Part shown: one piece after another, positions 1-7,868 of the stretch | How the letters are laid out: the number at the start of each line of letters is the position of its first letter | How positions within the stretch are numbered: position 1 is the stretch's first letter | DNA from: an uncultured Erysipelotrichaceae bacterium | GTDB taxonomy: Bacteria; Bacillota_I; Bacilli_A; RFN20; CAG-288 | DNA length: 20,934 bases | NCBI GenBank assembly: GCA_902771745.1 | Contig: CACXYG010000006.1 | Location: 1-20,934, forward strand | Direction: 5' to 3' | Made by a program: the position numbers and the translations under genes | The notes under the pieces: model-generated | Database searches by the model: none | Told to the model about the DNA's origin: nothing | What the model saw: the letters and a program-made list of their open reading frames with translations, nothing else

Positions 1-352
1 GACTGAAAGGTTCAGAAGCCTCATGGTGATCAATACCGACGATGTTATCGGTCAACTTGATTCTTTGGTCTTCGACTCTTTCCACATCGGATAAGTCGAC
101 CATGACACATAAGGAATTCTTGATGGTTTCATCATCGACTTCATCACTCTTATCCATGAATCCGATAAAGGATGGACGAGAACCGACACCATAGATTTTC
201 TTCTCAGGGAAGATTCCCTGTAAACCATACTTCAAACCAAGAACGGAACCGACACAATCACCATCGGGATTCTTATGGCCGAATATGACAATGGAGTCTG
301 CCGCTTCAATACGCGAAAAGACTTCATTCACTTCTTTTTCAAAATAAGACAT
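1..352 (-). CDS. DHH-family phosphoesterase, NrnA-like (5' part, cut by window start)
   Basis: This is the first 117 codons of a DHH phosphoesterase. The family includes NrnA (oligoribonuclease and pAp phosphatase), RecJ and GdpP, and acts in the cytoplasm on short RNA, pAp or cyclic dinucleotides. The first DHH motif is visible as GHKNPDGDCVGS (residues 25-36), where His and Asp residues bind Mn. The DHH block itself is IDHHEASEPF near the end of the visible part. The short N-terminus before GHKNPDGD, with no membrane segments, argues for NrnA over GdpP. The start ATG (350-352) has AGGAGAG 8 bases upstream, and no earlier start is needed. It lies only about 29 bases behind the rpoE terminator, so it has little room for its own promoter. 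DHH family is certain; the NrnA subtype is an inference because the DHHA1 domain is outside the window. Confidence 0.85.
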   Translation of the reverse strand, partial: MSYFEKEVNEVFSRIEAADSIVIFGHKNPDGDCVGSVLGLKYGLQGIFPEKKIYGVGSRPSFIGFMDKSDEVDDETIKNSLCVMVDLSDVERVEDQRIKLTDNIVGIDHHEASEPFS

Positions 353-380
353 CTAATAAGCTCTCCTGTATGAATCGAAA

Positions 381-410
381 ACAAAAAGCCCATTGACGAG
401 GGCTTTTTGT
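381..410 (-). terminator. Intrinsic terminator after rpoE
   Basis: A perfect 11-bp inverted repeat (381-391 with 400-410) surrounds an 8-base loop. On the minus strand the stem ends in GGGCTTTTTGTTTT, giving a U-rich tail. It starts 7 bases after the rpoE stop and stands between rpoE and the downstream DHH gene. Confidence 0.9.
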
Positions 411-417
411 AGTTGAA

Positions 418-870
418 TTATTCGTCGTCGTCAGTTGAGAGGACTCTTTCTCTTTCGTCTTCAGATTCCTCGCCCAACTCTTCTTCTTCGTCATCGTTTC
501 TCTTTTCGATGACTTCGTCTTCATCATCTCCATCATCATCAGAAGATTTGACTTTATCAGTTTCATCTTCATCCTTGTAGTTATCAAGATCATAAACTTC
601 GTTCATATCGATGTGGATATTTTCGAACAATTCATGTTCTCTTAAGACCCAGGTGTTACCTTCTTTGATGACGAAACGGCCATCAAGAGTCAAATCGGTG
701 TAGAAACGGGAAGCGATTGGTAATAATTCTTCTTCGGTTTCATAACCTAATTCCTGACCGACAGCAACCAATAAATCTGGGAATTCGATCGGGACGGACT
801 TGTTACCATCATCAGCATATTTTTTGGTTAAAACATCATAAGCGGCATTAACTAAGGACTTCATTGGCAT
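418..870 (-). CDS. rpoE: DNA-directed RNA polymerase delta subunit
   Basis: Small accessory subunit of RNA polymerase in low-GC Gram-positives. It promotes enzyme recycling, weakens nonspecific DNA binding and sharpens the response to initiating-NTP levels. Residues about 5-75 form the HARE-HTH domain (SLVNAAYDVL, with the DLTLDGRF and W-LRE segments typical of delta). From about residue 90 to 150 the chain is almost entirely Asp/Glu with a few Lys and Arg, the disordered acidic tail that defines the subunit. At 150 aa it is near family length. The chosen ATG (868-870) has AAAGGAG 9 bases upstream; a second ATG two codons in is too far from it. It lies 109 bases downstream of argS. I see no hairpin in that gap and only weak -10-like AT-rich sequence, so read-through from the argS operon or a weak local promoter are both possible. 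Confidence 0.93.
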   Translation of the reverse strand: MPMKSLVNAAYDVLTKKYADDGNKSVPIEFPDLLVAVGQELGYETEEELLPIASRFYTDLTLDGRFVIKEGNTWVLREHELFENIHIDMNEVYDLDNYKDEDETDKVKSSDDDGDDEDEVIEKRNDDEEEELGEESEDERERVLSTDDDE

Positions 871-979
871 TTGGAATATCTCCTTTAAATCTTTCTAAAT
901 ATCTATTTATATATTCTATATACGGCAATCGTACACATTCACATTAACTTACTAAAAAGAAAATAGCAAGTATTATTTT

Positions 980-2632
980 TTAATCTTTCTTATCAGCAGA
1001 AACCATTCTTTCTGGAGCAGAGACAGCGATCAAGTCAAGGGCGTTAGCAAGAACGTCTTTACAGGCTTCCACCAAACCGAGTCTCTGTTTGGTCAAGACA
1101 GGATTGGAATCGTCGATGACTCTGCACTTGGAATAGAATTCATTGACGCACTGGGCAAGAGAATGAACGTAATTGGTAATCTTATATGGTTCGTTTTCAC
1201 TGACAGCAGCGGTGACGACATTCTCATAATCCTTCAAGAGTAAGAGAAGGTTCTTTTCGGCTTCAGAGTTGAGCAAGTCAGAATCATAATCAACTGGTAA
1301 GAAGCTACTAGCATTATTTAAGATACCGCAGAGACGAGCGTGGGTGTATTGTGCGTAGTAGACTGGGTTTTCACTACCTAACGTGTTAGCCAGGTTGATA
1401 TCGAAATCAAGATGAGAAGAAGCGGAACGAGAGACGAAGAAGTAACGGATAGAATCAACACCGCATTCCTCGACAAGTTCCTTCATGGTGATGGCGTTAC
1501 CAGTACGCTTGGACATCTTATATTCTTCACCATCCTTGAAGAGACGAACCATCTGGATGAGAAGAACGTTGAGATTATCAGGGTTGTGACCCAAATCCTT
1601 CTGAGAGGATTTGATACGAGTGATATAACCGTGGTGATCGGCACCAAATAAGTCGATCAATAAGTCATAACCACGGCTGAACTTATCGTTGTGATAAGCG
1701 ATATCTGGTAACAAGTAGGTGTAGGCACCATCGGATTTGACTAAGACTCTGTCTTTGTCATCACCATCTTTCTTGGTGTTGAGCCATAAGGCACCGTCTT
1801 GTTCATAGCAATATGGTTTTAATAATTCTAAGACCTTGGTGACATCGCCTCTGTCACGGATGGCCTTTTCAGAAGTGTAGACATCCTGATCGACACGGAA
1901 GTCGTGTAAGTCTTTCTTGATGGCGTCAAGAAGTTTGGCTCCACCATACTTCTTAAAGTCGTCTAAGTGGGCCTTTGGATCCGCAAGATAGGCATCACCG
2001 ATTTCTTCTTTTAAGTCTTTGGCAAGACGGATGATTTCTGGACCGTGATAACCATCATCGGGCATCGGGATAGATGTGTTACCAAACTGTTCAAGATATC
2101 TGACCATCAAGGATTCGGCTAGATGATCCATCTGGTTACCAGCATCGTTGACATAGTATTCACGGGTGACTTCATAACCAGCCTTCTTGTATAAACGGGC
2201 AAGACAATCACCGATGGCGGCACCACGAGCATGACCTAAATGGAGGGTACCAGTTGGGTTAGCGGAGATGTATTCGATGTTGACTTTCTTTCCTTTACCG
2301 ATGGTCAAATCACCAAAGTGGATAGGATCAGCAACAATCGTCTTGATGATGGCACCAAGAGAATCGGCTTTTAAGAAGAAGTTTAAAAAGCCTGGCTTGA
2401 CCGCTTCAACTTTCTCAACGCCTTCTAAAGAGAAGGTTTCCGCGATCTTATTGGCAAGATCAAGAGGAGCCATGTGGGCCATCTTGGCTTTGCGGAAAGC
2501 GATATTGGAAGCATAATCGCCATGTTCTCTGTTATCGGAAGGGTTTAAGACGATTTCCTCTTCCTTTGCTTCGATGTTCAAAGAAGCGAGAACTTCTTTG
2601 ATCTTCGTTTTGATATTAACTTGAATATCCAT
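980..2632 (-). CDS. argS: Arginyl-tRNA synthetase
   Basis: Class I aminoacyl-tRNA synthetase that charges tRNA-Arg with arginine using ATP in the cytosol. The order is: N-terminal Add1 domain (1-90), the Rossmann catalytic core with HLGH (131-134, the HIGH motif), the KMSKR loop at 372-376, and the C-terminal DALR anticodon-binding domain with the usual YAQYTHAR segment followed by helices to the end. At 550 aa it is normal for the family. ATG at 2630-2632 has AGAGGTG 6 bases upstream, and that site overlaps the end of ispF 11 bases away, so translation is probably coupled. The first 14 bases spanning the start codon match those of ispF (GAATATCCATAATT on the plus strand), and both proteins begin MDI. 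Third gene of the ychF-ispF-argS operon. Confidence 0.97.
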   Translation of the reverse strand: MDIQVNIKTKIKEVLASLNIEAKEEEIVLNPSDNREHGDYASNIAFRKAKMAHMAPLDLANKIAETFSLEGVEKVEAVKPGFLNFFLKADSLGAIIKTIVADPIHFGDLTIGKGKKVNIEYISANPTGTLHLGHARGAAIGDCLARLYKKAGYEVTREYYVNDAGNQMDHLAESLMVRYLEQFGNTSIPMPDDGYHGPEIIRLAKDLKEEIGDAYLADPKAHLDDFKKYGGAKLLDAIKKDLHDFRVDQDVYTSEKAIRDRGDVTKVLELLKPYCYEQDGALWLNTKKDGDDKDRVLVKSDGAYTYLLPDIAYHNDKFSRGYDLLIDLFGADHHGYITRIKSSQKDLGHNPDNLNVLLIQMVRLFKDGEEYKMSKRTGNAITMKELVEECGVDSIRYFFVSRSASSHLDFDINLANTLGSENPVYYAQYTHARLCGILNNASSFLPVDYDSDLLNSEAEKNLLLLLKDYENVVTAAVSENEPYKITNYVHSLAQCVNEFYSKCRVIDDSNPVLTKQRLGLVEACKDVLANALDLIAVSAPERMVSADKKD

Positions 2633-2643
2633 AATTCACCTCT

Positions 2644-3129
2644 TTAATCTTTCATTAATAGCACTTGGCTATAGACGACTACAGCCTTGCTTGTACCAAC
2701 AGCATCAACATGTTCACCCGTATTGGCTGCTAGGCCGATACGAGAGATATCAATGTTGAGATACTGACTTAAATTCTTTTTGATTTCTTCACGATAGGGC
2801 TTGAGTTTTGGTTGCTGTAAGAGAATATCAACCACGACATTAGAAAGGTGATAGCCTTCCTTTTTCATCTCATTTAAAGCAAAGGATAAGATATCAAGAG
2901 AACTCATGTTCTTAGTCTCATCCTTGTTATCGGGGAAATAGTATCCGATATCTTCTTTACCTAAGCCAGAGAGAATGGCATTGGATAAAGAATGAAGAAC
3001 GACATCCCCATCGCTGTGGGCGACAATGTGTAAGTCACCTAAGACTATCACCTGAGCGAGAAGAACAAAAGAATCCTTCTTTTCTTCTAACTGGTGAATG
3101 TCATAACCAAAACCTGTGCGAATATCCAT
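2644..3129 (-). CDS. ispF: 2-C-methyl-D-erythritol 2,4-cyclodiphosphate synthase (divergent)
   Basis: Zinc enzyme of the MEP isoprenoid pathway; it closes CDP-methylerythritol phosphate to the cyclic diphosphate with release of CMP. Visible family residues are GYDIHQL (zinc ligands D10 and H12), AHSDGDVVLH (substrate H38 and D40, zinc ligand H46), DIGYYFPDN, and QQPKLKPY. The C-terminal nucleotide-binding part is altered: the usual KATT-E segment reads AANTGE, and the usual GR-EGIA reads GTSKAVV, so the phosphate-binding Arg is missing. The GG-IP turn near residue 25 is also lost. Length (161 aa) is normal. It begins 2 bases after the ychF stop without a clear ribosome site, so it is likely translationally coupled. 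No other MEP gene, such as its common partner ispD, is nearby. Family is certain; full activity is less so. Confidence 0.9.
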   Translation of the reverse strand: MDIRTGFGYDIHQLEEKKDSFVLLAQVIVLGDLHIVAHSDGDVVLHSLSNAILSGLGKEDIGYYFPDNKDETKNMSSLDILSFALNEMKKEGYHLSNVVVDILLQQPKLKPYREEIKKNLSQYLNIDISRIGLAANTGEHVDAVGTSKAVVVYSQVLLMKD

Positions 3130-3131
3130 AA

Positions 3132-4247
3132 TTATTTCTTCTTTGCTGCTGAACGGATGAATAAGATGTCGCCATCTTTGACAAGATAGTCCTTGCCAAC
3201 CGTCATGTATTTACCAGCTTCTCTGACCGATAGTTCACTGCCATACTTCATCAAGTCATCATAGGAGTAGACTTCGGCTTTCAAGAAGAACTTCTGGAAG
3301 TCGGTGTGAATGACACCAGCGCATTCTGGAGCGGTCATACCATCATGATAAGTCCAGGCTCTGACTTCATCTTCACCGGCGGTGAAGAAAGTACGTAAGC
3401 CTAAGATATGATAAGCGGCCATGGTGATCTTATCTAAACCGGTCTGGGTGGTACCTAAAGATTCCAAGTAGGCGTTTCTATCTTCGACAGAGACCTTGGA
3501 TAATTCTTCCTCGATCAAAGCGGAGACAGGAATACATTCACTGTTGTGTTCTTTGGCAAACTCGCTTAAAGCCTTGTAGTATGGGTTAGCCATCGGATCA
3601 GCATAACTTTCTTCGTTGACGTTACCGACATAGATCATCGGCTTGGCGGTGATGAGGTTGAATTCTTTTAATAACTCTTTTTCATCCAAAGAGAGTTCAA
3701 CATCACTGGCCATCTTTTCATTCTGTAAACCATCGATGAGTTTATGGAGAGCGGAGACTTCTGTCAAACCGGCCTTATCCTTGGTGGTCAAAGCCTTTCT
3801 TTCAACTTTTTCCAATCTCTTCTTGCAGACATCGATATCGGAAAGGATCAATTCGAGATTGATTTCCATCGCGTCAGAAACGGGGTCAACTGGTCTACCG
3901 TTATAGGAGATGATTTCGCTGTTTTCAAAACAGCGGACAACATGGATGATGGCATCCGTGTTTCTGATATTACCTAAGAACTGGTTACCTAAACCCTCAC
4001 CCTTAGATGCACCTTTGACCAAACCGGCGATATCGGTGAATTCAAAAGTAGCTCTGACAGTCTTCTTAGGGTTGAAGATCTTGACCAGATCATCGACTCT
4101 AGGATCGTTGACTTCAACAACACCCGTGTTGGGGTCAATGGTAGCAAAAGGATAGTTCTCTGCTAAAACATCACCGTTGGTGATGGCGTTGAATAATGTG
4201 GATTTACCGACGTTTGGTAAACCGACGATACCTGTAGTTAAACTCAT
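3132..4247 (-). CDS. ychF: Redox-regulated ATPase YchF (OLA1 family)
   Basis: Obg-family P-loop protein that hydrolyses ATP in preference to GTP and binds ribosomes; implicated in oxidative stress responses. The P-loop is GLPNVGKST (9-17), G3 is DIAGLVKGASKGEGLGNQFL (about 72-91), and the G4 position reads NVNE (209-212) instead of NKxD, which is the signature of YchF and explains its adenine preference. A coiled-coil insert follows G3, and the C-terminal TGS domain contains APECAGVIHTD and REAGK. The frame is open 9 codons further upstream, but ATG at 4245-4247 is chosen because it gives the family N-terminus (M-S-L-T-T-G) and has AGAGG 8 bases upstream. That makes 371 aa, the usual length. 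First gene of the operon with ispF and argS. Confidence 0.96.
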   Translation of the reverse strand: MSLTTGIVGLPNVGKSTLFNAITNGDVLAENYPFATIDPNTGVVEVNDPRVDDLVKIFNPKKTVRATFEFTDIAGLVKGASKGEGLGNQFLGNIRNTDAIIHVVRCFENSEIISYNGRPVDPVSDAMEINLELILSDIDVCKKRLEKVERKALTTKDKAGLTEVSALHKLIDGLQNEKMASDVELSLDEKELLKEFNLITAKPMIYVGNVNEESYADPMANPYYKALSEFAKEHNSECIPVSALIEEELSKVSVEDRNAYLESLGTTQTGLDKITMAAYHILGLRTFFTAGEDEVRAWTYHDGMTAPECAGVIHTDFQKFFLKAEVYSYDDLMKYGSELSVREAGKYMTVGKDYLVKDGDILFIRSAAKKK

Positions 4248-4292
4248 TTTAAAAACCTCTAACTTCGCACGCAAAAAGAAATTGCGGTAAAT

Positions 4293-4320
4293 ATTATATA
4301 TAAATATATAAATATTTCAA
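4293..4320 (-). promoter_or_regulatory. Sigma-A type promoter of ychF-ispF-argS
   Basis: On the minus strand, TTGAAA (4315-4320) and TATAAT (4293-4298) are separated by 16 bases. This predicts a start near 4286 and a 39-base leader before ychF. The leader contains a 5-bp hairpin (CGCAA/TTGCG) and then the AGAGG ribosome site. Confidence 0.75.
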
Positions 4321-4353
4321 ATGAACTTTCTCTTTTTAGTAAATTTATATTAA

Positions 4354-4554
4354 AAACAACACGAAAAAGAAGTTGGGCATTGTGTTGATTTGAGTTTGCC
4401 TGCAAAGGTTTTAACCATCGATCCAATTGAAATTTTTGCTGATGAATCAAAAGTAATTGTTGTTGGTAACATGGAGAGTAAGGTCTACATTATTTCACAC
4501 TCTTTAACTAGAAATCTCGTGTTTGATTTTTCTTCATTTATAGAAACTACATAA
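4354..4554 (+). pseudogene. Orphan open frame, possible remnant of a gene (no function recognised)
   Basis: A stop-free frame of 66 codons ends at TAA (4552-4554) in otherwise very AT-rich intergenic DNA. Its translation looks protein-like, for example LPAKVLTIDPIEIF and KVIVVGNMESKVYIIS, with alternating hydrophobic and charged residues. No ATG, GTG or TTG with a ribosome site opens it; a TAA stands just before it (4351-4353), and the only ATG is in the second half. Codon third positions are mainly A or T, unlike the C-rich third positions of neighbouring genes. I read it as the C-terminal remnant of a lost or transferred gene, but a chance open frame cannot be excluded. The rest of the 4321-4785 gap shows nothing recognisable apart from a short TTTCTTT/AAAGAAA inverted repeat near 4764-4780. 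Confidence 0.3.
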
Positions 4555-4785
4555 TTTATTTTATGAAAGTTGTTTATGTAAATTAATCACTATTTTTTCA
4601 ACATATAGTTACTAATAATCAGTTTAAATAATCTTCTTATTATTAAAACAAAGAACTGTTTTTAAAGCCTTATTTTTATTGTGCTAATTTAAGTCCTTTC
4701 CACTTCTCAAATCCACAAAATCAGATATATAATCACTAGGATTATATACCTTGGTTTGATATGTTTCTTTCCCAAAGAAAAGAAA

Positions 4786-4811
4786 AAGTCAGAACATCAC
4801 TGTCCTGACTT
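4786..4811 (-). terminator. Intrinsic terminator of the repeat lipoprotein gene
   Basis: Ten-base-pair stem (4786-4795 with 4802-4811, one G-U pair) around a 6-base loop, followed on the minus strand by TTTTTCTTTTCTTT. It begins one base after the stop codon. Confidence 0.85.
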
Positions 4812-4812
4812 A

Positions 4813-6762
4813 TTATCTTTTCACTAAAATCTCACAATCACTGCTTGGTAAGATATTACCTAAGACAGCACTAGTGCCATCGTTGACAATCAGAGAAGTG
4901 TAACTGCCACATAAAGTCGCAATCTCACTTGCGTAATCGATGGTCTGACCACCAGGGATAACACTTAAGGTACCAATCGTAGCAAGCGTAGATTCTTCCT
5001 TGAAAGTTAAGGTGATGGCCTTTGTCATCTTACGATACAAGGTCAATTCTGGAATAGAATCATGAGAAGAATTCAAGGCTAATGGGAAGGTGACCTTATT
5101 TGTCAAGGCGGTATCATAATAGAAGCCGTTGAATAAGTAGGTGGCATCTGATTTCTTGATGAGAGAAGTGGTATTGGTTAAATCCGCTTGCGAGAAGCTG
5201 CTCTGGAAGTAGAAATCATAATTAGCCTGATAACCAGTATCTAAATCCGTATCCGCAAGAGTTTCATAATCGGTTGTGACATTAGCAAGTGTCGCAACAT
5301 GAACAATCGGCGTGTAGTTTACTTTCAGATAGACGGTCATATTGGTATCTGGCATGTTCGTCAAGGTGAAGTCTCTTACTTCATTAGAACTATCCAAGAT
5401 ATAGAAATTGACCGGTGTTAATTCTTGATGAGCAGCTAAAGCTGACTTAAAGGAAGTAAGGGCCGAAGATAAACTCTCACCAAGAGCAAAACGATATTCC
5501 TTATCTTCTTCTTTTAAACTATCATCCAAAGTGGTTGGATAATCATATTTCAGATAAAGTGTAGGATATTCATCATAGGTAGCGACAAGCTCGATATCTT
5601 CATTAGGTAGAGCGTCTCTATCAAAAGAGAACTTCTTACCATTTAACTGATAAGAGATAAAAGAAGCATATTCTTTTGTTGGACGATAATCATCTAAAAC
5701 CAGATTACCTAAGATATCTCCACCATAATAACCAGTATCAATGGTATGAGAAGATTCACCATTTAAGGTTCCACCATTGTAGTTAAAGGTGATAGAAATC
5801 TCTTTATCCCAACGGAGATAAAGATCAAAGTTACCCTCACCAATACTGGAATCCAGTGAGAAAATTTGGGTGAATTCCGCATTGAGATAGAAACCATGGA
5901 AACGATACTTCTCACTATCATTGCTGTTGGTGTAATAGTAATTATCTGCAGTGACATTATAATCGATGTCGAATTTCTCATTCATCAAAGCCATTAATTC
6001 CTCTGTGGCCGTATCTTTTGCCTGGAAGGTATAATCCTCAAAACCAGCCATATTGAAATGAACGGTGATAGAAGGATCTGCTTCCCATTTGGCATATAAG
6101 GTGATATTGCTATCTAACAAGAATGCCATGGAACCCTCAAAGGCTTTATCAAAACGATATTCACCTTCTGCTTGACTGGTATCCAAAGAATAGTGGATGG
6201 TTTTATTTTCATCCGTAGAACTGATGAGTGGATATTTTAAATACCAGTACTGGAAATTCAGATGCTGACTTGTGGCATCCGCGGTAGGAAGATAATCGGT
6301 GGATGGAATACTTTTTGATGCATAACCGCTAAGGGTATGATCAGAGAAGTGTTCACTCTGGTATTTCGGAGCGATAAGTTTACCCTCACTATTCCCTTGT
6401 GTCAAATCAAAATCGATGGTGACCAAAGGTTCAAAGTAAGCGTAGAAGGTATCACTACCATAAGGATAATAGTAATAGGAATTACCATTCTCATATAAAC
6501 GTTTGTTGATGACGCGATAACTGCCATCGGTGGTCTTTTCTCTCCAACCGACAAAGAAGTAGCCATCTTTGACGGGATCAGGAATATCAATCAAAACGGG
6601 TTGACCAGCTTCGCCGGTCAAATAAGAGGCGGAAAAAGATTCATCCGTAAATTTACCACCTTCCAACTCAAAATAGATGGTTCCGGAAATGGATTGGCTA
6701 CAGGAAGGAAGAACCATACCACCAAACGCTAACATCGATAAAATAAATGAGCTCTTTTTCAT
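4813..6762 (-). CDS. Surface lipoprotein made of degenerate InlB/Flg_new-type beta repeats
   Basis: A secreted lipid-anchored surface protein. Residues 1-20 are a lipoprotein signal peptide (MKKSS, a hydrophobic core, then the lipobox LPSC). The rest reads as about six or seven divergent modules of 70-115 residues. Each starts with a beta strand such as TIYFELEGGKF, SITVHFNMAGF or ISITFNYNGGTL, and passes through an aromatic G-F-Y or GW turn (YFFVGW, FHGFYL, FNGFYY). Early modules close with strands like TLYAKW or LYLRW. These are hallmarks of the Listeria-Bacteroides (Flg_new/InlB B) repeat. The last modules have lost most of the consensus. It has no LPXTG anchor and no enzyme motif; adhesion or surface display is inferred from the family. 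I chose ATG at 6760-6762 over the GTG one codon upstream because it sits where transcription should begin. It has no ribosome binding site. Confidence 0.75.
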   Translation of the reverse strand: MKKSSFILSMLAFGGMVLPSCSQSISGTIYFELEGGKFTDESFSASYLTGEAGQPVLIDIPDPVKDGYFFVGWREKTTDGSYRVINKRLYENGNSYYYYPYGSDTFYAYFEPLVTIDFDLTQGNSEGKLIAPKYQSEHFSDHTLSGYASKSIPSTDYLPTADATSQHLNFQYWYLKYPLISSTDENKTIHYSLDTSQAEGEYRFDKAFEGSMAFLLDSNITLYAKWEADPSITVHFNMAGFEDYTFQAKDTATEELMALMNEKFDIDYNVTADNYYYTNSNDSEKYRFHGFYLNAEFTQIFSLDSSIGEGNFDLYLRWDKEISITFNYNGGTLNGESSHTIDTGYYGGDILGNLVLDDYRPTKEYASFISYQLNGKKFSFDRDALPNEDIELVATYDEYPTLYLKYDYPTTLDDSLKEEDKEYRFALGESLSSALTSFKSALAAHQELTPVNFYILDSSNEVRDFTLTNMPDTNMTVYLKVNYTPIVHVATLANVTTDYETLADTDLDTGYQANYDFYFQSSFSQADLTNTTSLIKKSDATYLFNGFYYDTALTNKVTFPLALNSSHDSIPELTLYRKMTKAITLTFKEESTLATIGTLSVIPGGQTIDYASEIATLCGSYTSLIVNDGTSAVLGNILPSSDCEILVKR

Positions 6763-6769
6763 CACTAAA

Positions 6770-6778
6770 ATTATATCA
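6770..6778 (-). promoter_or_regulatory. Extended -10 promoter giving a probably leaderless transcript
   Basis: TGATATAAT on the minus strand is a full extended -10 box. Only 7 bases separate it from the lipoprotein ATG at 6762, so the RNA should start at or next to the start codon. No good -35 box is present. Just upstream, AACCTAG occurs twice with a 12-base period (6782-6788, 6794-6800), forming partial inverted symmetry with CTAGG; it could be an operator. Confidence 0.6.
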
Positions 6779-6840
6779 TGTAACCTAGTTAATAACCTAG
6801 GTGGAAAATATCAACTTTTATTTTAATAAAAACTTCAGAA

Positions 6841-6883
6841 TCAAAAAGACCGTCTTTCCTTCATATTATAAGGTAAGACGGTC
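6841..6883 (-). terminator. Intrinsic terminator of the six-TM protein gene
   Basis: Stem GACCGTCTT/AAGACGGTC (6848-6856 with 6875-6883) is continued by CCTT/AAGG across a one-base internal mismatch and capped by an 8-base AT loop. TTTTTGA follows on the minus strand. Confidence 0.9.
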
Positions 6884-6895
6884 ATGATTATCTAT

Positions 6896-7663
6896 TTATT
6901 TGGCGTTGACCATCTTGTGATAACGATCAAGTAGGTAAGCACCAACAAAAGAGATGAATACGTTTAGAATTTCAGCAATGGTTAACAGCACTTTGCGAAT
7001 GAGAGAAATATCGGTGTAGTTATAGTTTTCCCTTGATTCAGCAATTGCAGTCGCGATAGGAGGAAAGACATAAATCAAAAGGAAGATAGAAATCATACTT
7101 AAGAGGGCCTTGGCGATGATAAGAAAGATAGTAGCTCGACTTATTGGGGCCTTACTACTTTCACCACGTAAGGTATGAATACCAGAATTGATACAATTCT
7201 TGATGGAGGTGAAATAGAAGATTTCAACGACAAAACTAGCCGTGTAAGAAAAAAGTAGTGCTACAAAGAACAGATACGTGCTTTGTCCTCCTCCGAGAGG
7301 GATGGGGGAGAACAAGGAGCAAAAGTTGATTATGGCTAATACCAAGCCGTTGCTGATAAGACTGATCAAAGCCAAAATAAATAGAAGGAGGAATACCACT
7401 TTAAAAAACTGGAAACCAATTGTGGATAAACTCAGCTTTTTACCATTGAAGTAGATGATCAGAAGAGAGGTGATGAGAAGAACGTTTAGTGTCAATCTGA
7501 TGATGCCTATGGTAATAGCCCAAGGAGAAGTAGCATTCGTAAAGTCCTCGATGGCAGTAAGGATGGTTAATACACCAGTCAAAATACATATCATCAACAT
7601 CATCGGCGATGAACTTAACGATTGTAGGGCGTTGAGTTCCTTTAGTTTGTTTTGTTCGTCCAT
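6896..7663 (-). CDS. Hypothetical six-TM integral membrane protein
   Basis: I do not recognise this family. The 255-aa protein has a short polar N-terminus (1-20) and about six hydrophobic segments (roughly 21-38, 48-72, 86-114, 128-151, 177-206, 224-246). A basic, polar loop with GESSKAP lies around 155-175 and the C-terminus is basic (DRYHKMVNAK). There is no signal peptide, catalytic motif or charged intramembrane pattern that would name a transporter. ATG at 7661-7663 is supported by a strong CGGAGG site 7 bases upstream. The gene stands alone between its own promoter candidate (7692-7697) and terminator (6841-6883). Both flanking genes also act at the envelope, but there is no operon link. 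Confidence 0.8.
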   Translation of the reverse strand: MDEQNKLKELNALQSLSSSPMMLMICILTGVLTILTAIEDFTNATSPWAITIGIIRLTLNVLLITSLLIIYFNGKKLSLSTIGFQFFKVVFLLLFILALISLISNGLVLAIINFCSLFSPIPLGGGQSTYLFFVALLFSYTASFVVEIFYFTSIKNCINSGIHTLRGESSKAPISRATIFLIIAKALLSMISIFLLIYVFPPIATAIAESRENYNYTDISLIRKVLLTIAEILNVFISFVGAYLLDRYHKMVNAK

Positions 7664-7691
7664 AAAGGGTTCCTCCGATACACGTCAGACT

Positions 7692-7697
7692 ATTATA
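7692..7697 (-). promoter_or_regulatory. Candidate -10 box of the six-TM protein gene
   Basis: TATAAT on the minus strand, placing a start near 7685 and leaving a 22-base leader that contains the GGAGG site. The -35 region is only a T-rich stretch, so the call rests on the -10 box and position. Confidence 0.45.
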
Positions 7698-7764
7698 ATT
7701 TATAAAAATTAGAATAAAAACATATTTATTAATTGTTTGATTTGATCTGTGTAACATTGTGTTT

Positions 7765-7782
7765 AAAAAAAAAAAAAAAAAA
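7765..7782. repeat. Homopolymer of 18 A
   Basis: An uninterrupted A18 run (T18 on the minus strand) in the intergenic region 7664-8254. It lies about 70 bases upstream of the six-TM gene promoter and about 145 bases before the first small-RNA promoter. Such a run is prone to replication and polymerase slippage and to sequencing error, so its length should be treated as uncertain. Apart from this run and the two small-RNA genes, I see no protein gene in the interval. Confidence 0.9.
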
Positions 7783-7868
7783 TAGAGATGAAATGTAGAT
7801 TTCCTTTAGACTTTAACTATAGAGAAAACAAATTTATTCATTTATTAAAAATCACGCAAAAGATAGAC

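Noticed and set aside
4248..4274. Longer N-terminus for YchF
   Set aside because: The extra nine residues are not in the family, and the ribosome site AGAGG lies within this stretch, correctly placed for the downstream ATG.
4247..4292. Riboswitch in the ychF leader
   Set aside because: The leader is only about 39 bases with one 5-bp hairpin, too short and weak for a known riboswitch.
4259..4450. 63-codon minus-strand frame upstream of ychF
   Set aside because: It overlaps the ychF promoter and leader, has no ribosome site and has a low-complexity translation.
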